From contig JAHHHO010000005.1 in assembly GCA_019359315.1 (NCBI GenBank), forward strand, positions 1 through 64,000: DNA of 64,000 nt. Direction: 5' to 3'. The position numbers and the translations under genes are program-made. Positions 16,200 through 24,535 of the stretch are shown piece by piece; positions within the stretch are counted from its first letter, which is position 1, and each line of letters begins with the position of its first letter. This stretch comes from Myxacorys californica WJT36-NPBG1 (lineage in GTDB: Bacteria; Cyanobacteriota; Cyanobacteriia; Leptolyngbyales; Leptolyngbyaceae). Below the pieces are notes generated by a model. The model had not been told where the DNA came from, made no database searches, and was given only the letters and a program-made list of their open reading frames with translations.

Positions 16200-16860
16200 T
16201 CAAAGGGGCTAGCCACCAACTTCCGGCAAAGCCGGAGGCTTGGAAAGGGGAACCGCTCAAAGCGGATTAACCTCTACCATTCATCCGATAATCGCAACTG
16301 TTCAATCCGTTGGTCTTCACTCTCCTGTTCTTGAATGTACTTACGAACTGTCCCTTCATCTCGTCCTACCGTCGAGACATAGTACCCTCGCGCCCAGAAA
16401 TGCTGTCCCACAAAGTTCTTCCGCTTCCCCCCATAGTTCCGCGCGATCGCTATCGCACTTTTGCCTTTGATCAATCCCATTACCTGCGACACCGAGTACT
16501 TGGGTGGAATCGAAATCAGCATATGCACATGTCTGCACACAAGTGTCCTTCTTCGATCCGACACTCCTTCTGTCGAGCCAGTTCGTGGAAGATTTTCCCT
16601 AAATACTACCGCAGTTCCTGCTCCATCGCTTTGCGTCGATATTTGGGAATAAACACCACATGGTATTTGCACTCCCATTTTGTATGGCTTAAGCTACCGA
16701 TATCTTTCAGTTGAGTCTCCTTGACGCGAAGACCACAATTGCTTCGTGTTAACGAGACTTTTCCTGAGACTCCCGGTACTGTCAAACTGTGGGAGTTCCC
16801 CAGCAGAGCTGGAGGTTTACCCGATTGAATTATCAAATGCACAAAGGCTTGAATGTTCAT
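16200..16860 (-). mobile_element. decayed IS200/IS605-type element
   Basis: A tnpA remnant on the minus strand is bounded on the low side by stem-loops typical of single-strand transposons: CTTCCGGCAAAGCCGGAG at about 16219, then AACCGCTCAAAGCGGATT. The other side has a zone rich in inverted repeats (GAGTCTC..., CAGCTCTGCTGGGG). No tnpB is attached. The exact outer ends were not determined. Confidence 0.65.
16274..16710 (-). pseudogene. tnpA: IS200-family transposase TnpA, inactivated
   Basis: Y1 HUH transposase of IS200 type. From a CTG at 16710 the frame reads KDIGSLSHTKWECKY, HVVFIPKYRRKAM, and then a TAG. After a further stretch (FHELARQKECRIEEGHL) a frameshift leads into RHVHMLISIPPKYSV. 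The HUH pair (HVH) and the region of the catalytic Tyr (ARGYYVSTVGRDE) are still readable, ending IEQLRLSDEW. At least one nonsense and one frameshift mutation plus the lost ATG make it non-functional on its own; mobilisation in trans cannot be excluded. Confidence 0.8.
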
Positions 16861-17049
16861 TCCGGTTAATGCCCTCAGCAATCAGTCTTGACCCATTACT
16901 CGCTCAATGCCCAGCATTTGTTTCATCCCAAGTAGCCTTGCGATGATTATGACCTATTTCACAACGGGTCTAACTTTCGTGGCACTACTGGTATGCTCAT
17001 GCTGTCGCTACGTGCTGTCATCCTTTGAACAAACGTTGAGCAAAACGGT
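16861..17049. other. unassigned spacer between IS200 remnant and RiPP locus
   Basis: No gene or strong structure is visible. It marks the downstream boundary of the minus-strand RiPP operon. Confidence 0.3.
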
Positions 17050-18864
17050 CTACTGATAACTTTTGGCTTGAGTCTCAAATAGCTGAGCATAAGCCCCTCT
17101 TAGTTGAACTAGCTCGGCATGGGTTCCGCTTTCGATAATGTTGCCGCGATCGACCACATAGATCCGATCTGCCATTTTCACCGTTGAGAGCCGATGACTA
17201 ATCAATATGGCCGCTTGATCTTTGATCAGCCTCCGGAAGTTTTGAAACACTTCATACTCGGCTTTCGGGTCCATTGCGCTCGTGGGTTCGTCTAGAACGA
17301 TAAGCTGCGACTTCCGCAAGAAGGCTCGCGCTAAGGCAACTTTCTGCCACTGCCCGATGCTGAGTTCTTCACCTTGATCAAATAGCTTTCCTAAAATCGT
17401 GTCGTAGCCGTGTGGCAAGCTGCGAATCACTTCATCTGCACCCGAATGGCGAGCAGCCGCAACAATATTATCGTGGGTTGGAGGAACTTCAATATTGCCT
17501 AGCCAGATGTTTTCGGAAGCAGAAAAGTAGTACTTAACATAATCCTGAAAGATTACACTAATCTGACGGCGTAAGTCAATAATATCGTATTCGCTTAGGT
17601 CAACGCCATCGAGCGTAATTCTTCCGGTCGTTGGAGCATACAATCGACACAGTAGCTTGATTAGTGTAGTTTTACCAGAGCCATTCTCACCGACTAATGC
17701 AATCACCTCACCAGGACGAACAGATAAGCTAACGTCTTTGATGGCCCAGCGAGTTGTTGTGCCATATTGGAAACTAACCCGATCAAACACAATCCCCGAT
17801 CGCATGGGACAAGGAATAAGTTTCGGGTAGGCAGGTGCTTTGATTCCCGGTTCGAGTTCCAAGAATTCATAGAGATTTGTCAGAAAGAGATTATCTTCGT
17901 ACAGCGCAGATACGCTGCCCAAAAGTCCTCGGAGAGAGCTTTGGCCGCGCTGTAGGGCTTCGTGATAAATGACTAAATCACCCAGCTTAAGTGACCCTTG
18001 TAACGTTTGATAAACGATGAAACTGTACGCCGCAAAAATTAATGTGGCTGCCAAAAGTTGAGCGGCTAGACTGGAGAGCCCTTGTCGGGTTTCGATCGTT
18101 AGTCCTTCTCGATAAAGCTGCTGCCGAATCGCATCAAACCGTTGACTAAACAGTTTTCCTAAGTCAAAGAGTCGAATTTCTTTCGCAAAGCTTGGATCGG
18201 TCAACATCCAACCCAAATATTCTGTCTGGCGTTCCATTTCGGTGCGCCGCCGATGCCAGCCAAAAATCACCCTTGCGTACTTTAACTTGACTAGTATGGC
18301 TGGAAGCGCAGCAACAAACAGAATTCCCGCAATGCCCCAATGCAAGGAGACCAGTACACCAATCATCGTCACCAGAGAGATGCCTTCTTGAGAAACTTGT
18401 ACCAAATTGTTCAAGATTTGATTGGGGCGGTAACACGCTTCTTGTTGAGCACGCTGAAGCGAATTGTGATACTCCGCGTTTTCGTAATACTCTAGGTCAA
18501 CCTCGATCGATTTAGCATGAACAATGCTCTGCATGTAGTTTGTGACTTTCTCAGACTGGGCATGATTCACTAGATCTGATAGAGACGCACAAACCGTTGT
18601 CGCTACAATGCTGGCTCCTAGCAACGCAAGTAGCACCATCGTCTGCTGAAACACCCCACTTTTATCTGCGATCGCCAAGCTTTGGGTGACGGCATCAATC
18701 AGAAGTTTCGTGAGATATAACCCGATTAGCGGCAGAATGCCCTGGATGATCAGCAACAGAATGCGAGCAACAGTCCACGAGGGAGCCGCCTTCCATACCA
18801 AGCGAAGGGCAGGCAGAAAGCGGAGGGACTGTTGAAATTTGCGAACGAGGCGAGAGGCAGACAT
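17050..18864 (-). CDS. ABC transporter, fused permease-ATPase (RiPP exporter)
   Basis: The 604-residue half-transporter has an N-terminal six-helix membrane domain (ILLLIIQGILPLIGLYLTKLL, VLVSLHWGIAGILFVAALPAI) and a C-terminal nucleotide-binding domain with Walker A GENGSGKTTLIK, Q-loop VIFQDYVKYYF, signature LSIGQWQKVALARAF, Walker B LIVLDEPTSAMD and the switch His in LISHRLSTV. As the last gene of the lasso-type operon, 10 bp after the methyltransferase gene, it most likely exports the mature peptide and gives self-immunity, like McjD. It lacks a C39 peptidase domain, as expected when a separate B2 protease removes the leader. Confidence 0.9.
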   Translation of the reverse strand: MSASRLVRKFQQSLRFLPALRLVWKAAPSWTVARILLLIIQGILPLIGLYLTKLLIDAVTQSLAIADKSGVFQQTMVLLALLGASIVATTVCASLSDLVNHAQSEKVTNYMQSIVHAKSIEVDLEYYENAEYHNSLQRAQQEACYRPNQILNNLVQVSQEGISLVTMIGVLVSLHWGIAGILFVAALPAILVKLKYARVIFGWHRRRTEMERQTEYLGWMLTDPSFAKEIRLFDLGKLFSQRFDAIRQQLYREGLTIETRQGLSSLAAQLLAATLIFAAYSFIVYQTLQGSLKLGDLVIYHEALQRGQSSLRGLLGSVSALYEDNLFLTNLYEFLELEPGIKAPAYPKLIPCPMRSGIVFDRVSFQYGTTTRWAIKDVSLSVRPGEVIALVGENGSGKTTLIKLLCRLYAPTTGRITLDGVDLSEYDIIDLRRQISVIFQDYVKYYFSASENIWLGNIEVPPTHDNIVAAARHSGADEVIRSLPHGYDTILGKLFDQGEELSIGQWQKVALARAFLRKSQLIVLDEPTSAMDPKAEYEVFQNFRRLIKDQAAILISHRLSTVKMADRIYVVDRGNIIESGTHAELVQLRGAYAQLFETQAKSYQ

Positions 18865-18874
18865 GTAGCAGCAT

Positions 18875-19996
18875 CTAGGCGAAACAGTGGGTCAAGTTCT
18901 GCACAAAGTTGAGCGCTTGTTGCGAATTGGAAAACAGGGCTGGATGCTCGTTCCTAATCTGTTGGCTAAGACTCTCGACCGACTGGGTTCCGTCACTATG
19001 AGATAACACATAGAGGATGGCTTTTCCGCGATCGCTTAAGTGCGGTTGATAATCATGGGCAGCTTTTCGGATGGTCTTCAGCGTCATCGGGACGCCAAAA
19101 AGGGTCGATTTCTGCTGCTGAGTTTGATTAAATTTGACGTGCCAAGTCCAATCGCCATGAGGCGGACGCTGAAGTTTTAAGCTAACGTCCTCCCCAATCT
19201 CGACATCAACCGGAGGATCGATCGGTAAGAAAGCCGCTGACCAGTGCAGCAAAGGTTCGTGGGGAGCTGTAGAAAGCCAAGTGTCTCCTAACAGCATGTT
19301 GAACCATCCTGCCCAGCCGTGGCAGGTTCCGGCTTCTGAGATCGTTGCTTTGACATCAACGTTGCAGTGGGTGCTAGTAGCAGTGTAAAAGTCTAGCGCC
19401 ATCAATTTTGTTGGTTCTGCTAAGTACTGCGCGTTGGCTAACTCTCCACGGCAGTAGTGAATCGATTGACTCACATAGGAACGAGCGGGGCTAGGATCAA
19501 GGTTGAGATGTGGGGTTGACCACACGCCAATCTCATCTTCGTACAAGTTTGGAACAGAAACCGGGACGGCTTGCATGATGCCTGCTTCAGGAATGAGAAC
19601 ACCACCGGGCTTAAGATAGCGATCGCGGGCGTAAAATAGCGAAGGCAAGAGATCTTCCTCGATCAGAAAGTTACCCGTAAACACCGAGACGATGACATCT
19701 ACAGGTTCTGGGATTTCTACCTCTTCGATCTTGCCGTGTAGACATTTCACGCGATCGCCAAATCCATTTTTTTTCGCGATCGCGTCGGCAACAGTGATGA
19801 TATCTTCGGGTTCTACTAAGTAAACACGCTTAGCCCCTAATTGAGCCGCGAGCAAACCGTGAATTCCCAATCCTGCTCCCAAGTCGAGAACCACGCTGTC
19901 TGGGGTAATGACTTTCTTGAGCGCCTCTAGATACGCAAGATTTCGGCGCTCATCGAGCGCCATCGTTTGTTGACCTCGCACAAATGAATAGCTCAT
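18875..19996 (-). CDS. PRMT-like SAM-dependent methyltransferase of the RiPP operon
   Basis: The 373-residue protein has an N-terminal Rossmann methyltransferase domain with motif I VLDLGAGLGIHGLLAAQLGA, acidic VYLVEPEDI, and a PRMT-like loop VSVFTGNFLIEEDLLPS followed by ARDRYLKPGGVLIPEAG. A β-barrel-like region follows, with LLHWSAAFLPIDPP, which recalls the THW loop of protein arginine methyltransferases. The first Glu of the PRMT double-E loop appears replaced. The C-terminal ~70 residues (RGKAILYVLSHSDGTQSVESL...) look like a helical PqqD-like/winged segment. It overlaps the kinase gene by 4 bp. The probable substrate is the peptide from this locus; the target residue is unknown, with Arg6 of the core as a candidate. 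Confidence 0.8.
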   Translation of the reverse strand: MSYSFVRGQQTMALDERRNLAYLEALKKVITPDSVVLDLGAGLGIHGLLAAQLGAKRVYLVEPEDIITVADAIAKKNGFGDRVKCLHGKIEEVEIPEPVDVIVSVFTGNFLIEEDLLPSLFYARDRYLKPGGVLIPEAGIMQAVPVSVPNLYEDEIGVWSTPHLNLDPSPARSYVSQSIHYCRGELANAQYLAEPTKLMALDFYTATSTHCNVDVKATISEAGTCHGWAGWFNMLLGDTWLSTAPHEPLLHWSAAFLPIDPPVDVEIGEDVSLKLQRPPHGDWTWHVKFNQTQQQKSTLFGVPMTLKTIRKAAHDYQPHLSDRGKAILYVLSHSDGTQSVESLSQQIRNEHPALFSNSQQALNFVQNLTHCFA

Positions 19997-20847
19997 GGGG
20001 ATTGCAATTCCTTCAACATAAACGTGTACACATCGGGCAAGCGATCAAAGGAGCGCGGATAGTACAAAGTTTTCACGGGAACCTGTTGTACTAACCGCAC
20101 ATAAGCATCCAGCAAATCCGGATGTTTGGGAAGAAATTCGTTGACATCATAGCCGTGGATCAGCAGATCAAAAATGGCTTGCGTGGCAGGTAGCGCTTCG
20201 GTATAGATTTCATCATCGCTTTCCGCTAGAAGATAGAGGGCACCAAGCGGAACGGGGTGGTGATGTTGCACTGCACCCAACTGCTCTGGAGCGTAGAAAA
20301 TTTTGTAGGCTGTTTCTGCTGAAGCATCCAATCCTAACTGTTCTCCCGTTTCGGGATACAGCTTAATGCGCGGATTGCCCAAAGTTACGTGGTTACGATC
20401 GTCGACAACTAAAACGTCATCTGTGACAAAACCCGCTCCTCGACTTGCACAGTAGGCACTCAACGTGGATTTGCCCATACCTGAATAGCCTACAAAGGCA
20501 ACCGCAACGCCGCGCAGCGAAACGGCATTGGCATGAATGGCAACTCGGCCCTGTAGGTTAAGACAAATTCCCGTCAGTACGCTGCTAAACCCAAGAACGA
20601 GTTCTCTAGCATCCAGTTCTTCTGCGCTCTCCCGAACTAGGACATGGATAGCAGAACCATTGGCAGTAACCCACGCTCCGATGTCTTCTGTCCAAGGCAC
20701 CCAGTAGCGATCGCCAGTAGCACTCAACGATCGTGTTTCTGTTTCCACTTGATTTGGAACGCCTTCTAGGGTGATACCAATCTTTGGAGAAATGGAATCT
20801 AGTTCAGTTTCAAGAGTTTTAAGAAGAAGCTGCATAAACTTAGGCAC
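19993..20847 (-). CDS. HPr-kinase-like protein of the RiPP operon
   Basis: The 284-residue protein carries a Walker A loop GYSGMGKST (residues ~120-128) after RVAIHANAV and VAVAFV, then GFVTDDVLVVDD, the pattern of HprK-type P-loop kinases. Homologues sit in many lasso-peptide clusters; in the paeninodin class such a kinase phosphorylates a Ser at the precursor C-terminus. The N-terminal 100 residues (WTEDIGAWVTANGSAI...) form a β-rich domain seen in these cluster-specific versions. Translationally coupled to the methyltransferase (4-bp overlap). Because the neighbouring core has no Ser, its substrate is open. Confidence 0.82.
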   Translation of the reverse strand: MPKFMQLLLKTLETELDSISPKIGITLEGVPNQVETETRSLSATGDRYWVPWTEDIGAWVTANGSAIHVLVRESAEELDARELVLGFSSVLTGICLNLQGRVAIHANAVSLRGVAVAFVGYSGMGKSTLSAYCASRGAGFVTDDVLVVDDRNHVTLGNPRIKLYPETGEQLGLDASAETAYKIFYAPEQLGAVQHHHPVPLGALYLLAESDDEIYTEALPATQAIFDLLIHGYDVNEFLPKHPDLLDAYVRLVQQVPVKTLYYPRSFDRLPDVYTFMLKELQSP

Positions 20848-21394
20848 TGGTGATAATGTCGTTTGAAATTACTGGGCTTAAAGTCTTGAAACGAAGGCAT
20901 TGCATGAACGTAGAATTTGAGAAAACAGGTTAATTGAAGATGTAATTCATCGAGAAGCTAAAATAACTGAATTTTATGAATGTTGTATCTAAGCTATATT
21001 GCTGAATTGAATGCAACAAACTGTAGTATGTTCTTTAGACTCATATAACATTCATCTTGCTTCATGCTCAGACGCAAACCAAGAGGTTTACATTATAGGA
21101 TTTATACTGATTTACACTATGGATTTAGACTATAGGGGATGTTCATAATTAGCTTATATTTAGTTCAGATTTTCTATAACCGTTGATTAAAAATTTAGAA
21201 GCTCAGGAAACGGTAACAGCAGTAAAAAAACCGCGAATTTTTAATACTACTGTTACCGTATATGGTACAACTTAGCCGAGTCTAAATTAGAGGATTAAGG
21301 TAATCCTACCTAAACTATAAGTTCCTAAATTAGCTCAGGATAACTGCACCTCATTTGAGAGCTAGGTCTAGAACCGAACTAGGACTTATGTTCC
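20848..21394. other. AT-rich spacer between precursor and kinase genes
   Basis: This 547-bp non-coding region lies inside the otherwise compact operon. It holds a strong stem-loop (21210-21259) and a set of short similar words (GGATTTATACTGATTTACAC, ATGGATTTAGACTATAGG) at 21098-21138. I found no second precursor-like reading frame on either strand. Confidence 0.5.
21210..21259 (-). terminator. stem-loop after the precursor gene (attenuator candidate)
   Basis: ACGGTAACAGCAGTA (21210-21224) pairs with TACTACTGTTACCGT (21245-21259), with 14 of 15 positions complementary and a 20-nt AT-rich loop that itself can pair. It lies about 135 bp downstream of the precursor stop in the transcription direction. 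A T-tract directly after the stem is missing, so it may slow decay or attenuate readthrough into the kinase-methyltransferase-exporter genes rather than terminate fully. Confidence 0.5.
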
Positions 21395-21559
21395 TCAGTT
21401 CGCCATGCCGCCACCGGGCGCCATAATCATCAACATGTTGGCACCAGCAAACCCAGCATCGGTATAACGACCAACGTTCATATTCTGAGTCAAGTCAACT
21501 AGCATTCCTAGTTGAGAAACTTTCATCGCTGAGTAGACTTTCTTGTTTACATCATTCAT
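21395..21559 (-). CDS. lasso-type RiPP precursor peptide
   Basis: A 54-residue gene lies between the cyclase and the kinase genes, with a strong ribosome binding site AGAAGGAG 8 nt before ATG 21559. The first 25 residues look like a lasso leader: Tyr9, then Met where Pro is usual, SQLGMLVDLTQ with Leu17-Gly18 and Leu23-Thr24. Thr24 would be the penultimate leader residue, giving a core from Asn26 to Asn54 (29 residues) with Asp34 at core position 9. The C-terminal half is Met/Gly/Ala-rich (FAGANMLMIMAPGGGMAN). Acidic residues exist only at 3, 22 and 34, so Asp34 is the only possible ring-closing acid. No Gly lies 7 to 9 positions before it (Gly30 would give a 5-membered ring). Confidence 0.85.
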   Translation of the reverse strand: MNDVNKKVYSAMKVSQLGMLVDLTQNMNVGRYTDAGFAGANMLMIMAPGGGMAN

Positions 21560-21688
21560 CGGAAAAACTCCTTCTATGTGTTAGAAATCGAAACGAATTA
21601 TCGATAGAAACACCATCAATAAAATAACAGAAAAATTGCTTTGTTAAACCCTATTTCTACAATTACAAGAAACTTTTACATAAAACTA

Positions 21689-23566
21689 TTATAAGTTAAA
21701 ACTAATATGAGTTTTTTTATAACCATCAAGAAGCCTTAAATACCAATTTGTAAACGCAAAAAAGCTGAAGAAATGGTTTGCAGAATTATTCTCGAATGGC
21801 GTTCCAGGTGAATAATTTTTGACATATCCATTTCGATAGTGAAACAGGCATTCTTCTAGTTCTTTGAAATCAATTCTTCTTTGTAAAATGGGCGAAGATT
21901 TGATCTTTTCTAATAGCATTAATACAATTTCCCCTCGACCAATGCCCGCATATTTTAGGGGATCAAAATAGTTATTTTTAGGGCGCAATCTCACATCATC
22001 TGGCAAGGTCGTTCGATTTGCTTCTCTAAAGAAGAGTTTGTCGTGTTGAGAATTACTTTGCAGCGATGGATGGATGCGGAAGGCAAACTCAGTCAGTCGT
22101 TGATCTTGAAACGGTGACGTACTTTCTATTCCATGAGCCGCTAGAAGAAATTTATAGTTCTGTGTATCTCCAGGAAATAAGGCACCCTCAATGTTCGAGT
22201 TAAGGCTCGCTACCTGACCGTCAATTAACTGCAATTTGAAATATTGCTTCAACGCAGTTTGTACTTCAGATTGGTTAGCGTAAGCCGATGTTATCCAAGG
22301 TGGAATTGGGTTATATCGACGCTGACATCGCTTAAACCAGAGCAACTGCCACGCTTCGGGTAGAGATGGCAGAACAAATTGATTCCAGAGAGTCGACTTC
22401 CAATTTCCGTAGGTCATGAAGTAATGAAAAACCTGTCGCCAATTGTTAACTCCAGCTTGCTCTTTCAAGCTGGAGTAGCACAGTTCATCTCCCCAATCGC
22501 CAGTAAACATGAGTCCAAATCCATTCTGCTGCATCTGCTTCATTAACCGCAGTTGCATCGCGCTATTACACATCATGAGCGGATCGTCTAAAAATGGAAC
22601 GGTGTCCCAAGGATCGCTAAATGTCCAAGCATCATCGCAGTTAACAGCGTGCCAATGGATTTGGGGATATCGTTGCAAAAAAGACTGGATAGATTGCCGC
22701 TCATCAAACTCTGGAAATACGGTGGTGATGGCTGAAAACGCATCGATCGCTGGTAGCTGATTTAAGAGCGAAACGGCGATCGTTGTCGAATCTAATCCAC
22801 CGCTCAAAGTGGTGCAAACGGAACGGCAATTGCGGAGGCGATCGCGGACGGCACAATTTAGTAAGTGCCAAAACTGCTCGTAGTGCTGTTCAGCAAATTT
22901 AGGCGATAAATCCCGGTCGAGTGGTTCCAACCGAGCAATGCGCCGATGCTGCAAGTGTCCTCGTTTGACCACAAGCGCTGCTCCTGGCAACAATCGTTTA
23001 ATGTCAGCAAACGGCGTAATCTCCGGAGGATGTGCTTGCAAATCGCACAGGGTATGGGCAAGGTAGAGGTCATCGAGTTGTGAACTGACGCAGGGATGGT
23101 GAAGCAAGCTCAGCGATCGCGATGATAGTAACAACGTTTGGCCATCCCAGTAGTAACAGATAGTGCGTCCTCCTACCTTGTCACATCCGGCAATCAGCAC
23201 GTCTTGAACGGTATCCCATAGAATGAATACAAACTCACCAATCAGATAGCGCTGAAACTCTTCACCCCAGCGGCGGTAGCTCTCAAGGATCAGTTGGGCA
23301 TCGGTCACGAGAGAACGTCCTGCTAATATCGCCGCGCGATCGTCCAGTCGCCCATCCCACACCAGCACACAGCCTTCTGCTTCAACCACGGGAGTTTCTA
23401 AGCAAGATTCGGGCGTGTTGAAAAACTGAGTGCGCCCTAAACTGATCTGGGCTTGGCGATCGTGCCAATCCCCTTTACCATCAGTGCCCAATATGGTGAG
23501 ATCATCCAGCATGGTCTGCCAAGGAGTTTGCTGCTGGCTATTCCACGCCGCTAAAATTCCACTCAT
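21689..23566 (-). CDS. asparagine synthetase-like lasso cyclase (C protein)
   Basis: The 625-residue protein has an N-terminal glutaminase-like domain that starts MSGIL, so the catalytic Cys2 of true AsnB is replaced by Ser. The C-terminal synthetase domain has the PP-loop SGGLDS at residues 255-260, LMFTGDWGDELCYS and a C-terminal region with STSPFQDQRL. In lasso biosynthesis (McjC family) this domain adenylates the Asp/Glu side chain of the core and closes the macrolactam. The match to the B1/B2/precursor context is complete. It ends 129 bp before the precursor start, so both are probably on one transcript. Confidence 0.9.
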   Translation of the reverse strand: MSGILAAWNSQQQTPWQTMLDDLTILGTDGKGDWHDRQAQISLGRTQFFNTPESCLETPVVEAEGCVLVWDGRLDDRAAILAGRSLVTDAQLILESYRRWGEEFQRYLIGEFVFILWDTVQDVLIAGCDKVGGRTICYYWDGQTLLLSSRSLSLLHHPCVSSQLDDLYLAHTLCDLQAHPPEITPFADIKRLLPGAALVVKRGHLQHRRIARLEPLDRDLSPKFAEQHYEQFWHLLNCAVRDRLRNCRSVCTTLSGGLDSTTIAVSLLNQLPAIDAFSAITTVFPEFDERQSIQSFLQRYPQIHWHAVNCDDAWTFSDPWDTVPFLDDPLMMCNSAMQLRLMKQMQQNGFGLMFTGDWGDELCYSSLKEQAGVNNWRQVFHYFMTYGNWKSTLWNQFVLPSLPEAWQLLWFKRCQRRYNPIPPWITSAYANQSEVQTALKQYFKLQLIDGQVASLNSNIEGALFPGDTQNYKFLLAAHGIESTSPFQDQRLTEFAFRIHPSLQSNSQHDKLFFREANRTTLPDDVRLRPKNNYFDPLKYAGIGRGEIVLMLLEKIKSSPILQRRIDFKELEECLFHYRNGYVKNYSPGTPFENNSANHFFSFFAFTNWYLRLLDGYKKTHISFNL

Positions 23567-23604
23567 CTTTCACAGGGGATTTGTAAGGGGATCAAAACCG
23601 TCGT

Positions 23605-23928
23605 TCATGACCGCACCTGATCTGCTTCAGCAATCAGACCGAATGCCATTAGGTCTTGCAAAAATATCTGCAAATCTTGCAATACCTGCGATCGCTCAAT
23701 GTCGTATTCTGCCAAAATCTGATCAACTGCAACTGCAAGGGGTTGCTGAGCTTGCAGGGCTTCCCAGAACGTAATACTGGTTTCATTCAGACTGTAATAC
23801 GCTCCGTTGGGAATGTGCAGTAGGATCGCTTCGTGTTCAACTTGGCGATACAGCACATCATCATGAATCTGAAAACGCTGGTGATTCAGAAACACTTCAT
23901 CGATTTTAAGTTGAGTTGGTTGCTGCAT
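23605..23928 (-). CDS. RRE / PqqD-like leader recognition protein (B1)
   Basis: B1 proteins bind the precursor leader and present it to the peptidase. The sequence shows the PqqD fold: HDDVLYRQVEHEAILLHIPNG in the β-strands, AYYSLNETSITFWEAL, and a helical C-terminus with ILAEYDIERSQVLQDLQIFL. From ATG 23928 the product is 107 residues; the frame could also begin at TTG 23961, giving 118 residues and abutting the B2 stop. The ATG with GGA about 8 nt upstream is preferred. Its gene lies between B2 and the cyclase, the order common in split-B lasso loci. Confidence 0.88.
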   Translation of the reverse strand: MQQPTQLKIDEVFLNHQRFQIHDDVLYRQVEHEAILLHIPNGAYYSLNETSITFWEALQAQQPLAVAVDQILAEYDIERSQVLQDLQIFLQDLMAFGLIAEADQVRS

Positions 23929-23961
23929 TGTTTTTCCTATTAATAAAAGTTTTCTGAGCAA

Positions 23962-24480
23962 CTAAAGAATCATCTGCTTCGGATATTCATTCCTATCCGG
24001 AATCAAACGTTTAAAGCTGATCGGTTCTTCAAACGCAGCATAGAGCTCATGAACATCCGGAACATCATTCAAAACACTGCCCTGATATTCCACCCAAGCA
24101 TGAGCTTGAAACTCACCGTTACATCTACGAACACCAATACGAAGGTCAGTCTCAATGCCTTGACGATGCAATAAGTACCACAGAATCAACGAGCGCTTGA
24201 GGCAGTTTGCCCAACGCGGAGTGTAGTAGCCTGCACGACTGACCAGATAAATGGTTTGGGCAATGCAGTGGAACAATTCAGAATGCACCGGAGCAGCATC
24301 ATGAAACTGCTTAGCTAGGTGAGTTTGAACTCGTTGCAATCCCCATAGCTTAAGGGCAAGTGCGATCATTGGAAACAGAACTAGCGCCTGTAGAAAGAGC
24401 GAGCGTTCTTGCCAAGGCAGCCGTCTCCAAGCCTGCCATTTATGATCCAATCTCTCTAACCAACTTGTTGTTATGATCAA
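23962..24480 (-). CDS. transglutaminase-like lasso leader peptidase (B2)
   Basis: The 172-residue protein is of the B2/McjB C-terminal type: an N-terminal helix pair (WQERSLFLQALVLFPMIALAL), then the Cys of RWANCLKRSLILWYLL, the His of EFQAHAWVEYQG and the Asp of SVLNDVPDV, forming a Cys-His-Asp triad. It removes the leader using ATP together with B1. It starts at TTG 24480, with no upstream ATG or GTG in frame. A 246-bp gap with 17-bp repeats separates it from the nucleotidyltransferase gene, so it may have its own promoter. Confidence 0.9.
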   Translation of the reverse strand: MIITTSWLERLDHKWQAWRRLPWQERSLFLQALVLFPMIALALKLWGLQRVQTHLAKQFHDAAPVHSELFHCIAQTIYLVSRAGYYTPRWANCLKRSLILWYLLHRQGIETDLRIGVRRCNGEFQAHAWVEYQGSVLNDVPDVHELYAAFEEPISFKRLIPDRNEYPKQMIL

Positions 24481-24535
24481 AATGCTACATCCATAACTAA
24501 AGTTGCCATTACAACCTGACTCAATGCACTAGCTG

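Noticed and set aside
21395-21559. Alternative lasso core starting at Ala35 after Thr33-Asp34 (Thr at -2)
   Set aside because: No Asp or Glu follows residue 34, so no macrolactam could form with this core.
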